Assembly (NCBI GenBank): GCA_023362775.1
Contig: JALMGJ010000012.1
Location: 22,030,001 to 22,094,000 of the forward strand
DNA: 64,000 nucleotides
Source: Charina bottae
Taxonomy: Eukaryota; Chordata; Lepidosauria; Squamata; Charinaidae
Reading direction: 5' to 3'
The notes beneath the pieces were generated by a model. That model searched no databases. It saw only the letters and a list, made by a program, of their open reading frames with translations, and was not told the DNA's origin. The translations under genes and the position numbers were made by a program. Shown here piece by piece: positions 1 through 11,748 of this stretch. The stretch's first letter is position 1. The number at the start of each line of letters is the position of its first letter.

Positions 1-2694
1 TTAGTTGGAACTTGACTGAAAGAGTCAAGGGCAAAAAAACCCAATTCAGTTTTGCAAACTAGCCATAGACAATCTCCTCTGCAAATGTGTATTTTGGACT
101 TTGTGAGGACACTGCCTTGTTTAATTATTTCATTTATCACAGAACACTAACCATTCTTTCAGGATGCGCAGAATATGAGAGGTTTTTCAGTGGCAGGTGT
201 GCATGCAAGTGAGTGATTGTATTCCCCCCCCTTATATTCAAATCCTTGGGAATTCTATGGAATGCATTTTTACTCCAATGGCCCTGTCAATCTTTCTTGC
301 ACCTGTTACAACATGAAGGAAATAGCTTCTTATAATTTACCCATCTTGTTGCCAGTTGGAAAAAAAATGCTCACAAAAGTAACTCTTAATTATTTAAATT
401 GTTTTGTAAAACATAAAATTAAGATCACATCCTTTAATAAGCATAATAAACTTAGCAATGAAGCATAAATAAAATATAGGTTATTAAAGTACTGTAATGT
501 GATAGTAAAGAGCTTATAGGTGCCTATAATTACAGGAGCTGCATGTAAATAATTCCACTACTTACAAGCATTTTCAGCCACTGGAAAGCAGATGGTTTCA
601 AAAGGGTGTGGAGAAGAAGAAGCTGTTCCTCTTATTAACTCCCTCATTTATGAACTTCCAAATGGATGGTTATGAAATGTGCAGTGTTCTGATTGATAAA
701 CAAAAGATGGGTGCTTTTTTGCTTTGCTCTTTGACATCTACATAAAATGAGGAGCAAAGTGAAGATGATGCCAAATCATATATGACTCAACAGATGTCAA
801 CATTACGTTTAAAAGAAGCTCAATGCAGTAACAGGAAGCTGACGGTTCTAATGGTAAAGCAACCTGATTGATGCTAAGAAACCAATCTATTGTCTTATGA
901 AACTCTCTTTCATTTCTTACAGATCTTGGATTTAGTGGGCAAAATCTAACTCCTTTAAGCCATGCAGCTAGAACTACGAGTTCATATGATTCATTTCTTG
1001 TAGTCCAAACAGCTGTTCCTGATAGTTCTCCCTGCAGGTATCTGTTGGGGGATTAGTAAAGCTTCACAGGGTCATACATCACAAGAAGTGGATGTGTAAT
1101 TGCATTAAATATGCTTCATCTCCTTAAATTCACTTATCCCGAATCATGGATACTGGCAAGATCCAGTGTTATTTCTCTGTGAAGTGTTTTATTTTGCAGC
1201 GGCATAGATGATGTTTGTAAATCAGAGAGACCGTTCAGGAGACAGCCGTCAAGGTGAGTCTGGCCTGAACAAAAATGAAAGAGGAAACAATCCTGAAGTG
1301 ATCTTGACAACTTTGAGGGCCCCAGCAGAATTCAGTGATCCTCCTCCTTTCTATTTAGGACACCAAACCATTCCAGTAACTGCTCCTCCTCTGATAATTA
1401 GAGCATCAGGTCCCTTTTACAGAATGTAAAACTGTCATGGAACTTCAAAATACTTCTGGACCTTTTCAGAGAAGTATAAAAGAATGTTCTGTAATAGGGA
1501 GATTCTAAACCCTTGGTTAGCACAGGCAAAGAGGTCAGAAGGAACTGAATCTTAGATTCAATTTCTGGGAAAGCTGGCCAAAATGGTTTTTTAAAAATTC
1601 TCTACCCAATTGTAGACAGAGAAAGTTAGAGCATGATTTGCCCATATTTCTCCAGGGTAAATTCTCCAACTATTTCTCAAGGACAGGACCCTTCCTTAAG
1701 TGGGAGTATCACTACTCAAAACTCCTAATTGGAGAAATTCCCTTGTTACAGCTTTTATGGGAGATGTGAGAAGCTCTGGTGGTGGTGGAGTGCAATTTAG
1801 GTGAGAAGAGGCAACACACTCAGGCATGTGGGCAATGGGAAGGAAATGTTTCAAAGAGACTCTGACTTAATTAACTCATTAGGAGTCCAGCTAGGATTTT
1901 ACTTTTATAGTTTTCAAGTTTATGTTTTTATTCCAGATCAGCGTTAAGGATGCTTTTTTGAAATCTGTGTAGTTCTTGCTCTTATGGTTTACCATCTACG
2001 TGGGGCTTGACAGGTGGACAAGTGATGAAATCACTATGCTGTCACAAATGAAACATTGCCCCTTTCGTACATGTGTTATGATACTGTTTGCATGTACAAA
2101 AGGGGTAGAAAATGCATTGTGATCATGAGGTATTGCTTTTTGTGATTTTGATGAAAGCTTGGACATCTTCAGATGTGATTGGCCATCCTTGTCATTTAAT
2201 GAGAGGGCCAGAAGCCAGGGAATCTGCAAACCACTGGAGAGACACTTGTACCAGGAATGGCAAGACACTCACACACTCCCCTTGGCCAACCCGAAAGTAA
2301 GGCTAAGTTTAAGAATACCACATTCCCACTACAAGAAGATCTTGCAGATTACTTTCTCTTTTGAAAGAGTTTCTACAGGCAATTTTCCTCCATGAAATTG
2401 AATGAGAATTGGGAGAAAACTGCAAGACAACGGCTTTCCTAAACGCCATTTCTCCATGAGGGATGTATAGTATCTTTTAAAGTCATCCACTCATGACTGT
2501 GCCAAAACAGCAATAATGAAGACAAGCTTTACATCACCAATGACGGCTGAGTGATGCCATAAGGATGATATACATCATTAAGGCATAAATGGCCTTCCAC
2601 ACCAAAGGCACACAAGCTTTCAGTTTCTCAAGAACTATTTATCAGGCATGGTGAGATAAAAAGCAGGGGAAATAGTGGAAAAAGTGGATGGATT
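1..2694. other. No recognised feature
   Basis: About 2.7 kb of AT-rich, apparently unique DNA. Both strands contain only short open frames (73 codons at 1208-1429, 90 codons on the minus strand at 1996-2268) without family resemblance, and I see no terminal repeats or long tandem arrays. It could be intron or intergenic spacer; ancient diverged repeats cannot be excluded by eye. Confidence 0.5.
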
Positions 2695-2798
2695 CAAATA
2701 TTTATTTCTTTATTGAATTTCTCGGTCGCCCATCTCGTACACAACGACTCTGGGTGGCTTACAACAATAAAATAACAATTATTAAAAACACTACAAAT

Positions 2799-2822
<24 letters not shown>
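2695..2822 (-). repeat. L2/CR1-type LINE 3' tail (minus) next to an (AC)n run
   Basis: On the minus strand this reads as the common reptile L2/CR1-type tail: a 'GCCACCCAGAGTC' block, then 'GAGATGGGC', then an A-rich end with AATAAA. The same block recurs at 9990-10263, 26041-26150, 42360-42440, 50885-50975 and 51995-52165. An (AC)n dinucleotide run fills 2799-2821, directly before the RTE copy. The family name is from recognition, not a search. Confidence 0.6.
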
Positions 2823-2828
<6 letters not shown>

Positions 2829-2830
<2 letters not shown>

Positions 2831-4632
2831 GTTGTTTATTCGTTCAGTCGCTTCTGACTCTTTGTGACTTCATGGACCAGCCCAGGCCAGAGCTACCTGT
2901 CGGCCGTCGCAACCCCCAGCTCCCCCTCAGTCGAGTCCGTCACCTCCAGAATATCATCCATCCATCTTGCGCTTGGTCGGCCCCTCTTCCTTTTGCCTTC
3001 CACTTTCCCTAGCATCAGCTTCTACTCCAGGGTATCCTGTCTTCTCATTATGTGGCCAAAGTACTTCAGTTTTGCCTTTAATATCATTCCCTCAAGTGAG
3101 CAGTCTGGCTTTATTTCCTGGAGTATGGACTGGTTTGATCTTCTTGCAGTCCAAGGCACTCTCAGAATTTTCCTCCAACACCACAGTTCAAAAGCATCTA
3201 TCTTCCTTCGCTCAGCCTTCCTTATGGTCCAAATCTGACAGCCATAGGTTACTATGGGGAATACCATTGCTTTGACTATGCGGATCTTTGTTGTCAGTGT
3301 GATGTCTGTGCTCTTAACTATTTTATCAAGATTTGCCATTGCTCTCCTCCCAAGAAGGAGACGTCTTGTGATTTCCTGGCTGCAGTCAGCATCTGCAGTA
3401 ATCTTTGCGCCTAGAAATACAAAGTCTGTCACTGCATCTCCCTCTATTTGCCAGTTATCAATCAAGCTGGTTGCCATAATCTTGGTTTTTTTGAGGTTTA
3501 ACTGCAACCCAGCTTTTGCACTTTCTTCTTTCACCTTCGTCATAAGGCTCCTCAGCTCCTCCTCACTTTCAGCCATCAAAGTGGTATCATCTGCATATCT
3601 GAGATTGTTAATGTTTCTTCCAGCGATTTTAACTCCAGCCTTGGATTCACCCAGCATGTTGCATGATGTGTTCTGCGTACAGGTTGAATAGGTAGGGTGA
3701 GAGTATACAGCCCTGCCGTACTCCTTTCCCAATCTTAAACCAGTCAGTTGTTCCGTGATCTGTTCTTACCGTTGCTACTTGGTCGTTATACAGATTCCTC
3801 AGGAGGCAGATAAGATGACTTGGTATCCCCATACCACCAAGAACTTGCCACAATTTGTTATGATCCACACAGTCAAAGGCTTTAGAATAGTCAATAAAAC
3901 AAAAATAGATGTTTCTGAAACTCCCTGGCTTTCTCCATTATCCAGCGGATATTGGCAATTTGGTCTCTAGTTCCTCTGCCTTTTCTAAACCCAGCTTGTA
4001 CTTCTGGCAATTCTCGCTCCATGAATTGCTGGAGTCTACCTTGCAGGATCTTGAGCATTACCTTACTGGCATGTGAAATAAGTGCCACTGTTCGATAGTT
4101 TGAACATTCTTTAGTGTTCCCCTTTTTTGGTATGGGGATATCAGTTGATTTTTTCCAATCTGATGGCCATTCTTGTGTTTTCCAAATTTGCTGGCATATG
4201 GCATACATCACCTTGCAAGATTTTAAACAGTTCAGCTGGGATACTGTCATCTCCTGCTGCCTTGTTATTAGCAATGCTTCTTAAGGCCCATTCAACCTCA
4301 CTCTTCAGGATGTCTTGCTCTAATTCACTGACCACACCGTCAAAGCTATCTCCAAATTTTTATCCTTCCTATACAAATCTTCCGTATATTCTTGCCACCT
4401 TTTCTTGATCTCTTCTGCTTCTGTTAGGTCCTTACCAACTTTGTTTTTGATCATACCCATTTTTGCCTGGAATTTACCTCCGATGTTTCTAATTTTCTGG
4501 AAGAGGTCTCTTGTCCTTCCTATTCTATTGTCTTCTTCCACTTCCACACATTGCTTGTTTAAAAATAATTCCTTATCTCTTGTGGCTAACCTCTGGAATT
4601 TTGCATTTAATTGGGCATATTGAGCAATTTAA
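2829..4632 (-). mobile_element. RTE-BovB LINE, 5'-truncated copy 1 (minus), degenerate
   Basis: Minus-strand copy of the RTE-BovB subfamily that also occupies 6095-9177 and 33856-37079. The 3' tail (GACTGAACGAATAAACAAC) lies at 2829-2870 and the copy breaks off at about 4630 in the linker ahead of the reverse transcriptase, so the endonuclease is missing. Translated pieces lie at 3022-3732, 3647-3868, 3891-4274, 4141-4335 and 4320-4547; the changes of frame show several indels. Visible RT signatures are VRQGCILSPYLFNLYAEHIM, RYADDTTLMAE and the C-terminal YGCQIWTIRKAE and KYFGHIMRRQDTLE. The pieces run in the order of the family protein, so this is one decayed insertion. I found no clean target duplication; GAGTATTTT on the left and GAGCAATTT on the right agree at 7 of 9 bases. 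Confidence 0.9.
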
Positions 4633-5044
4633 CCTCCAGATGCCCAGCAAACTCCTCAGCCCGGTCCTGTTTAGTTTCTAAACCCCCCTTCCCCAGAAGG
4701 GATCGGGTGATCTTAAAGAGGGCCGTCGGGTAGCATATAACACTACAACTCCATTTTGATTGGTGCTAATGAAGATATGACCCAAGTAACAATTTAATAA
4801 GAATAAATACATAAGCTATTAAAGGATGAAACAGGGGTAGGAGGTATCCCATGATAATAACTGGATGCCCTTGCTAGCAGGTTCAAAGTCTTAAACCACA
4901 TAGGAATTTGTTCAAATCCTAGGTCAATCTTTTCCACCCACATGGATGCTTGTGCATTTGGTCTCTTAAAAAAGGATTGTTCTCACTATCATTTGAAATC
5001 TGCTATTCAAAGGAATTACACGAGGATCAGAACCTGGTTCTTGA
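4633..5044. other. No recognised feature
   Basis: About 410 bp between the RTE copy and the GGA microsatellite. No open frame of note and no recognisable repeat. Confidence 0.5.
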
Positions 5045-5111
5045 GAGGAGGAGGAGGAGGAGGAGGAGGAGGAGGAGGAGGAGGAGGAGGAGGAGGAGGA
5101 GGAGGAGGAGA
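5045..5111. repeat. (GGA)n microsatellite
   Basis: About 22 uninterrupted GGA units, a pure polypurine tract on the plus strand. The glycine run it would encode in one frame is a translation artefact. Confidence 0.95.
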
Positions 5112-6094
5112 AGACATTAAGCATCTACCTCACTCCCACAAACTGGATTATCATTGAATGAGCCATTCCCCTTGTACATCTGGGTGCAGGCTTTGAATCA
5201 TCTAGGGGAATTAGGTGATGTTTATCTCATATTACACAAATACCTTGATTCAATGAGAATTTGAGAAGAAATATTAGAGACTGAAAAATATAAGACAATT
5301 CCTTCACACTTGGGGGAAAAAAATGTCCAAATGCTCATGCTGAAATACTGTATCATTTTAAAAGCCTGCCTTTTAAAACATCATATGAAACTAGGATGCT
5401 CCCCAGTCATTGATTTATACTTCTAAAAGAGCTAACAGAAGGATTTGATTTGAATTTGGATGCTGTTTCCCAAATCTGATGCCATTTCCTGGATTTTCAA
5501 CTGTGGTAGCACACTTGCTTTTTGGAATTAAAAGTATTTTACTCCTAACCCCAAAAGAGGTCATTCACTGTTGAGCAGTTCATCATGTTGACATGGGGAT
5601 AATCTCATGAAGAAGAAGAGCCAGGGACACAACCATGCAACTTGCTTTTTTGCAATCAGGTGACCTCCAGATGTGTTGGCCTCCAATACTTTGAGTTGTC
5701 AGCAGTCAGCCCAACCATTGCTGTCCTCTTGAGTAAGAAGGGAGTTGCAGTCTGGAGGGTGCCAGCTTGAAGGAGCAAGCTATATAACACCTCCCCATTG
5801 CAGAACTTTATATTTTAAATAAAATGCCTCTTTTAAACATTTTTGTAACACATTTTAAAACTGAAGATTGAGCAGAACATGGACCACAAGATTATACAGT
5901 AGGGATGAAGTCACTTGACCAAAACAGCCACCTCTGACAAAGTTGGTAAAAAATATTTCCTTCATTTTCTGCACAATGACCCTTAAAATGCTTAAATCTC
6001 AAAGTTATTGATTAAAAGAACAAGATTCACATTTAGATAACACAACATGTTTTTCCTATTTCTGGGGGAAATATGTATCCTTTATCCCTGAAAT
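5112..6094. other. Mostly unrecognised spacer with a degenerate MITE-like palindrome
   Basis: No gene seen. At about 5658-5768 the text 'GACCTCCAGATGTGTTGGCCTCCAA' followed about 70 bp later by 'GGGAGTTGCAGTCTGGAGGGTGCCAG' resembles a decayed palindromic hAT-type MITE common in reptiles. The rest shows nothing. The last 8 bases are the left target duplication (CCTGAAAT, 6087-6094) of the next element. Confidence 0.4.
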
Positions 6095-6275
6095 CTCCAG
6101 CAAAGGAGATTGTTACCTTGTCGTGGTGCTGGAGCTTGAGCACCTCAATGAAACCATGAGCTAAACCGTGAAGGGACACCCAAGACGGGAAGGTCGTGGC
6201 AGAGAGGTCAGACTAAATACGATCCCTGGGGAAGGTAATGGCAACCCACCCCAGTATTCTTGCCATGAAAACTAA

Positions 6276-7139
6276 ATGGATCAGTACAACCAGAGATATG
6301 TCGGTATACCATCGGAAGATGGGACTCCCAGGTCAGAATATGGTCAAAATGCTACTGGGGAGGAACAGAGGATACGTTCAACTAGCCCCAGATGTGATGA
6401 CGCAGCTAGCTCAAAGCCAAAAGGACGGCTAGTGGCCGACGGTGCTGGTGGTGAACGACGAATCCGATGTTGTAAAGATCAACACACCATAGGAACTTGG
6501 AATGTAAGATCTATGAGCCAGGGCAAATTGGATGTGGTTATTGGTGAGATGTCAAGATTAAATATAGACATTTTAGGTGTCAGTGAACTGAAATGGACTG
6601 GAATGGGCCACTTCACATCAGATGACCACCAGATCTACTACTGTGGACAAGAGGACCACAGAAGAAATGGAGTAGCCTTCATAATTAATAATAAAGTGGC
6701 TAAAGCACTGCTTGGATACAATCCAAAAAACGATAGAATGATCTCAATTTGAATTCAGGGTAAGCCATTTAACATCACAGTGATCCAAATATACGCCCCA
6801 ACCACAGATGCTGAAGAAGCAGACGTAGATCAGTTCTATGAGGATCTGCAGCACCTACTGGATAATACACCAAAAAGAGATGTTATTTTCATTACAGGAG
6901 ACTGGAATGCTAATGTAGGTAGTCAAACGACACCTGGAATTACAGGCAAGCATGGTCTGGGAGAACAAAATGAAGCAGGACATAGGCTGATAGAATTTTG
7001 CCAAGACAACTCACTGTGCATAACAAACACTCTGTTCCAACAACCTAAAAGACGACTTTATACATGGACTTCACCAGCTGGTCGACACCGAAATCAGATT
7101 GACTACATCCTTTGCAGCCAAAGGTGGCGGACATCCTAA
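6276..7139 (+). pseudogene. RTE-BovB endonuclease region, disrupted
   Basis: Encodes most of the apurinic-like endonuclease that nicks target DNA in target-primed reverse transcription. Visible motifs are TIGTWNVRSM with the metal-site Asn, LGVSELKW with the catalytic Glu, IQIYAPTTDAEE, FITGDWNANVG with the Asp and Asn pair, and NQIDYILCSQRW. A TGA codon at 6750-6752 interrupts the frame; the sister copy at 33856 has CGA there. A 134-bp deletion then removes the terminal Ser-Asp segment and shifts the frame, giving a stop at 7137-7139. The first Met-started frame (6276-6752) has 158 codons and the second (6780-7139) 119. The product could not be an active nuclease. Confidence 0.88.
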
Positions 7140-8979
7140 GGAATATGCAGTGGAGGTGAAGAATAGATTTAAGGGACTAGATTTAGTAGATGGAGTCCCA
7201 GAAGAACTATGGACAGAAGTTCACAACATTGTTCAGGAGGCGACAACAAAAAACGTCCCAAAGAAAAAGAAAACCAAGAAGGCAAGATGGCTGTCTGCTG
7301 AGACACTGGAAGTAGCCCAAGAAAGAAGGAAAGCAAAAGGCAACAGTGATAGGGGGAGATATGCCCAATTAAATGCAAAATTCCAGAGGTTAGCCAGAAG
7401 AGATAAGGAATTATTTTTAAACAAGCAATGTGCAGAAGTGGAAGAAGACAATAGAATAGGAAGGACAAGAGACCTCTTTCAGAAAATTAGAAACATCAGA
7501 GGTAAATTCCAGGCAAAAATGGGTATGATCAAAAACAAAGATGGTAAGGACCTAACAGAAGCAGAAGAGATCAAGAAAAGGTGGCAAGAATATACGGAAG
7601 ATCTGTATAGGAAGGATAATAATATTGCAGATAGCTTTGACAGTGTGGTCAGTGAGTTAGAGCCAGACATCCTGAAGAGTGAGGTTGAATGGGCCTTAAG
7701 AAGCATTGCTAATAACAAGGCAGCAGGAGATGACGGTATCCCAGCTGAACTGTTTAAAATCTTGCAAGATGATGCTGTCAAGGTGATGCATGCCATATGC
7801 CAGCAAATTTGGAAAACACAAGAATGGCCATCAGATTGGAAAAAATCAACTTATATCCCCATACCAAAAAAGGGAAGCACTAAAGAATGTTCAAACTATC
7901 AGACAGTGGCACTTATTTCACATGCCAGTAAGGTAATGCTCAAGATCTTGCAAGGTAGACTCCAGCAATTCATGGAGCAAGAATTGCCAGATGTACAAGC
8001 TGGGTTTAGAAAAGGCAGAGGAACTAGAGACCAAATTGCCAATATCCGCTGGATAATGGAGAAAGCCAGGGAATTTCAGAAAAACATCTATTTCTGTTTT
8101 ATTGACTATTCTAAACCCTTTGACTGTGTGGATCATAACAAATTGTGGCAAGTTCTTGGTGGTATGGGGATACCAAGTCATCTTGTCTGCCTCCTGAGGA
8201 ATCTGTATAACGACCAAGTAGCAACGGTAAGAATAGACCATGGAACAATGGACTGGTTTAAGACTGGGAAAGGAGTATGGCAGGGTTGTATACTCTCACC
8301 CTACCTATTCAACCTGTACGCAGAACACATCATGCAACGTGCTGGGCTTGATGAATCCAAGGCTGGAGTTAAAATCGCTGGAAGAAACATTAACAATCTC
8401 AGATATGGAGATGATACCACTTTGATGGCTGAAAGCGAGGAGGAGTTGAGGAGCCTTATGACGAAGGTGAAAGAAGAAAGTGCAAAAGCTGGGTTGCAGT
8501 TAAACCTCAAAAAAACCAAGATTATGGCAACCAGCTTGATTGATAACTGGCAAATAGAGGGAGAGGCAGTGACAGACTTTGTATTTCTAGGCGCAAAGAT
8601 TACTGCAGACGCTGACTGCAGCCAGGAAATCAGAAGACGTCTACTTCTTGGGAGGAGAGCAATGGCAAATCTTGATAAAATAGTTAAGAGCAGAGACATC
8701 ACACTGACAACAAAGGTCCGCATAGTTAAAGCAATGGTATTCCCTGTAGTAACCTATGGCTGTGAGAGCTGGACCATAAGGAAGGCTGAGCGAAGGAAGA
8801 TAGATGCTTTTGAACTGTGGTGTTGGAGGAAAATTCTGAGAGTGCTTTGGACTGCAAGAAGATCAAACCAGTCCATACTCCAGGAAATAAAGCCAGACTG
8901 CTCACTTGAGGGAATGATATTAAAGGCAAAACTGAAGTACTTTGGCCACATAATGAGAAGACAGGATACCCTGGAGTAG
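7099..8979 (+). pseudogene. RTE-BovB reverse transcriptase, 626-codon open frame
   Basis: The longest open frame of the window. Its first 14 or so codons are an out-of-frame read of the endonuclease end; the deletion junction near 7137 returns it to the LINE frame. It then covers a basic linker (NVPKKKKTKKARW), the RT fingers and palm and the C-terminal domain. RT signatures are AGFRKGRGTRDQIANIRW, FCFIDYSKPFDCVDH, GVWQGCILSPYLFNLYAEH and the catalytic box at 8404-8415. That box reads YGDD where the sister copies have YADD, and the palm motif has SKPFD where others have SKAFD. The stop TAG at 8977-8979 replaces an AAG found in the copy at 33856 and removes about 60 C-terminal codons that remain readable to 9165. 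The open length may reflect youth rather than selection. Confidence 0.85.
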
Positions 8980-9189
8980 AAGCTGATGCTAGGGAAAGTG
9001 GAAGGCAAAAGGAAGAGGGGCCGACCAAGGGCAAGATGGATGGATGATATTCTGGAGGTGACTGACTCAACCATGGGGGAGCTGGGGATGGTGACGGCCG
9101 ACAGGAAACTCTGGCGTGGGCTGGTCCATGAAGTCACGAAGAGTCGGATGCGACTGAACGAATAAACAACAACAAATCCTGAAATAGAA

Positions 9190-9556
9190 GACAGTTATAT
9201 GTACCTTATGAGCATGAAGAAGAAAGAAAGAACAGAAAGAAAGCAAAGACAGATTACAGAAAAAGAAGAAAGAACAGACCAAGCAACGAAAGAAAGACAG
9301 AAAGAAAATACGAAAGCCAAGACAAGAAAGAAAGAAGCACAAGAGACAAGTGCAGTAACTTTAAATGAAAACCTTGGGCTCTATAGAGAAATTACAGTAA
9401 ATTATTATTTACTGTAATTCCACAAATAGATGCATATATGGCTCCATGAACTCCTTGCACTTATTTTTTGTGACTAATCTACAGTATTTGATTAAAATAT
9501 ATTAAGTTTAGTTTATTAACGTGATTGTCTAGGTACACCCATCTCTGTTTTTATCA
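9190..9556. other. A-rich spacer, no recognised feature
   Basis: Purine-rich (GAAAGA-like) stretch at 9220-9350, then AT-rich unique-looking DNA up to the next RTE tail. The 72-codon frame here is low-complexity Lys/Glu/Arg and I do not take it as a gene. Confidence 0.5.
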
Positions 9557-10477
9557 TTGTTGTTTATTCGTTTAGTCGCTTCCGACTCTTCGTGACTTCA
9601 TGGACCAGACCACGCCAGAGCTTCCTGTTGGCCGTCGCCAACCCCAGCTCCCCCACGGTTGAGTCCGTCACCTCCAGAATATCATCCATCCATCTTGCGC
9701 TTGGTCGGCCCCTCTTCCTTTTGCCTTCCACTTTCCCTAGCATCAGCATCTTCTCCAGGGTATCCTGTCTTCTCATTATGTGGCCAAAGTACTTCAGTTT
9801 TGCCTTTAATATCATTCTCTCAAGTGAGCAGTCTGGCTTGATTTCCTGGAGTATGGACTGGTTTGATCTTCTTGCGGTCCAAGGCACTCTCAGAATTTTC
9901 CTCCAACACCACAGTTCAAAAGCATCTATCTTCCTTCGCTCAGCCTTCCTTATGGTCCAGCTCTCGCAGCCATAGGTTACTACAGGGAATACAATTTATA
10001 TTTATTATTTATTTATTTATTATTTCAATTTATTCCCCGCCCATCTCCCTTGCAAGGGACTCTGGGTGGGTTACAACAATTGAAAGTTTAAAAAATACAA
10101 AAACAATATCTAAAATACATCCAATAATAATAATAAATTACATAAAATCCAAGATGGGGGGACCGTAGGATGGATCGTATTACTACGGGGCCAGCCAACC
10201 CCAGGAGGCACTGCCGCCTCTGTCGTCCCAGGCCCGGCGGCAGAGCTAGGTCTTAAGGGCCTTTAACTATGCGGACCTTTGTTGTCAGTGTGATGTCTCT
10301 GCTCTTAACTATTTTATCAAGATTTGCCATTGCTCTCCTCCCAAGAAGTAGACGTCTTCTGATTTCCTGGCTGCAGTCAGTGTCTGCAGTAATCTTTGCG
10401 CCTAGAAATACAAAGTCTGTCACTGCCTCCACTTTTTCTCCCTCTATTTGCCAGGCATCAATCAAGCTCATATGTAT
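9557..10477 (-). mobile_element. RTE-BovB LINE 3' fragment, copy 4 (minus), split
   Basis: Minus-strand 3' part of the same subfamily as copies 1-3. The tail lies at 9557-9600; the last 107 codons (9564-9887) are open to the normal stop, ending in SRKRLNE. Homology continues to about 9992, is broken by an L2/CR1 tail (9990-10263), and resumes at 10264 with the LTTKVRIVK and FLGAKITAD segments to about 10466. A few bases of the RTE are missing at the break. It is 5'-truncated within the connector between the RT and the C-terminal domain. No clear target duplication. Confidence 0.88.
9990..10263 (-). mobile_element. L2/CR1-type LINE tail nested in RTE copy 4
   Basis: A 5'-truncated minus-strand tail inserted into the RTE fragment. 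On the minus strand it has a GC-rich start, then 'AACCCACCCAGAGTCCC', 'GGAGATGGGCGGGGAATAAA' and an ATTTA-rich end. The surrounding RTE reads continuously on both sides, so this insertion is younger than RTE copy 4. That implies recent activity of an L2/CR1-type LINE in this lineage. Confidence 0.7.
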
Positions 10478-10499
10478 GTGGAAACTGGGGTAATTGCCC

Positions 10500-11590
10500 C
10501 ATTCCTCCCAAAAGGTCCTGGACCTTAAAAGTCACCTTCCTACAATGTCTGTACCCATTAATTTCTGCCTAACGTGCTCATTTAGGATTGATTTCTAGAT
10601 TCAAGCAGAGAGCACAGTGTAGCTTATTCTTGTCCTTTTGATTCCAGCTTCAACCATTATTCTCACAAATGACTTTATCTCCATGAAGAGGAGAACAGTA
10701 TGCTTTGCCTCTGATTAATCCATCTATTTCAGAAGAACAAAGGACAAGACATGCTACAGCCATGCTTGAAATTGATGTCTTGGCTCCTAAGAGGAAGAAA
10801 CGAAAAACTGAAATCTCTTATTAGATGCTTCAAAAATTATTTCAACAGCTAGGAAAGCCAAACCTTTAAAAAAAAAAAAAAAAACATCTACTTCTTTGTT
10901 GTTGTTGAAGGAGATGTTCCAAAAAAAAAATCCTCTTGATAATTGCTTTTCTAAAAAACCATCTGTCATAATGCTTCATTCTCTTCTCCAAGGGCCAATT
11001 TCTCTTTTTGTATTATGAGTGCACAAAAGAGCACAACTTTACTGAGACCTACTAAGGTAGATTCCAAAATCCATAGTCAAGCAACAGACTTATGTTGGAT
11101 TGATACTATAAACATATTGTCTGACTGGGGATTTTGTAATTGACTTTGTGGGCTAACATAGCCTCCGTTCATTTCTGTCTACTAGGATAAAGCTTCTTTT
11201 GTATCTAGCCATAGGTCCCTTCTTTAATGTTCACCAGACACCCTCTCTCACGAAGAGGAGTGAATATATTTTAGATTCCTTTAATTTAATTAAAAATAAA
11301 TGATAAGTTTTGTTCTCTGTTCCTTTATGAGCCATCCATTTGCCTTCTGTGAAAGGCCTCGTTTGTTGTCCTCCAAAGGTGAAAATATGTGACAAGGCAT
11401 TTTGGGCATAGACCCAGCCTTCCTTTATACTTAGATTCTTAGGCAAATCTTTCTCCTTTTAGCCTCAGCAGCTTTTCTGCTAGAAAACAGATATTTGTGA
11501 CCATCCACACCCGCCATGGCAGCCATGCTGTGAGAGTGTGGCATGTTCTCAAAATTCCTAAAAAATCTACAATTGTTGAACATCCCTGGG
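10500..11590. other. No recognised feature
   Basis: About 1.1 kb with no gene. It holds two homopolymer A runs (near 10866-10884 and 10920-10930) and otherwise unique-looking AT-rich sequence. Confidence 0.5.
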
Positions 11591-11591
11591 T

Positions 11592-11748
11592 TCTCCTCTC
11601 CTCTCCTCTCCTCTCCTCTCCTCTCCTCTCCTCTCCTCTCCTCTCCTCTCCTCTCCTCTCCTCTCCTCTCCTCTCCTCTCCTCTCCTCTCCCCTCCCCTC
11701 CCCTCCCCTCCCCTCCCCTCCCCTCCTCTCCTCTCCTCTCCTCTCCTC
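11592..11748. repeat. (CTCTC)n microsatellite with an internal (CCCTC)n block
   Basis: About 157 bp of a pyrimidine pentamer. The unit is CTCTC to about 11690, CCCTC from 11691 to 11724, then CTCTC again. One point change (T to C) has spread through about seven consecutive units, as expected of slippage. Every frame across it is open on both strands; none is a gene. Confidence 0.97.

Larger units (their letters stand above)
6095..9177 (+). mobile_element. RTE-BovB LINE, near-full-length copy 2
   Basis: A 3.08-kb plus-strand copy starting with the same 5' end as the copy at 33856 (CTCCAGCAAAGGAGAT) and ending in the GACTGAACGAATAAACAACAA tail. An 8-bp direct repeat CCTGAAAT (6087-6094 and 9178-9185) flanks it as a target-site duplication. 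Domain order is a short 5' leader, an APE-type endonuclease, a linker, a reverse transcriptase and a Cys/Trp-rich C-terminal region. Compared with the copy at 33856 it lacks 134 bp at the end of the endonuclease (junction near 7137), carries an in-frame stop in the endonuclease at 6750-6752 and a stop at 8977-8979. It therefore cannot encode the whole protein. Confidence 0.93.

Noticed and set aside
1208..1429. 73-codon frame with a Pro-rich end as a possible exon
   Set aside because: No splice-site context or family resemblance that I can support; the length is expected by chance.
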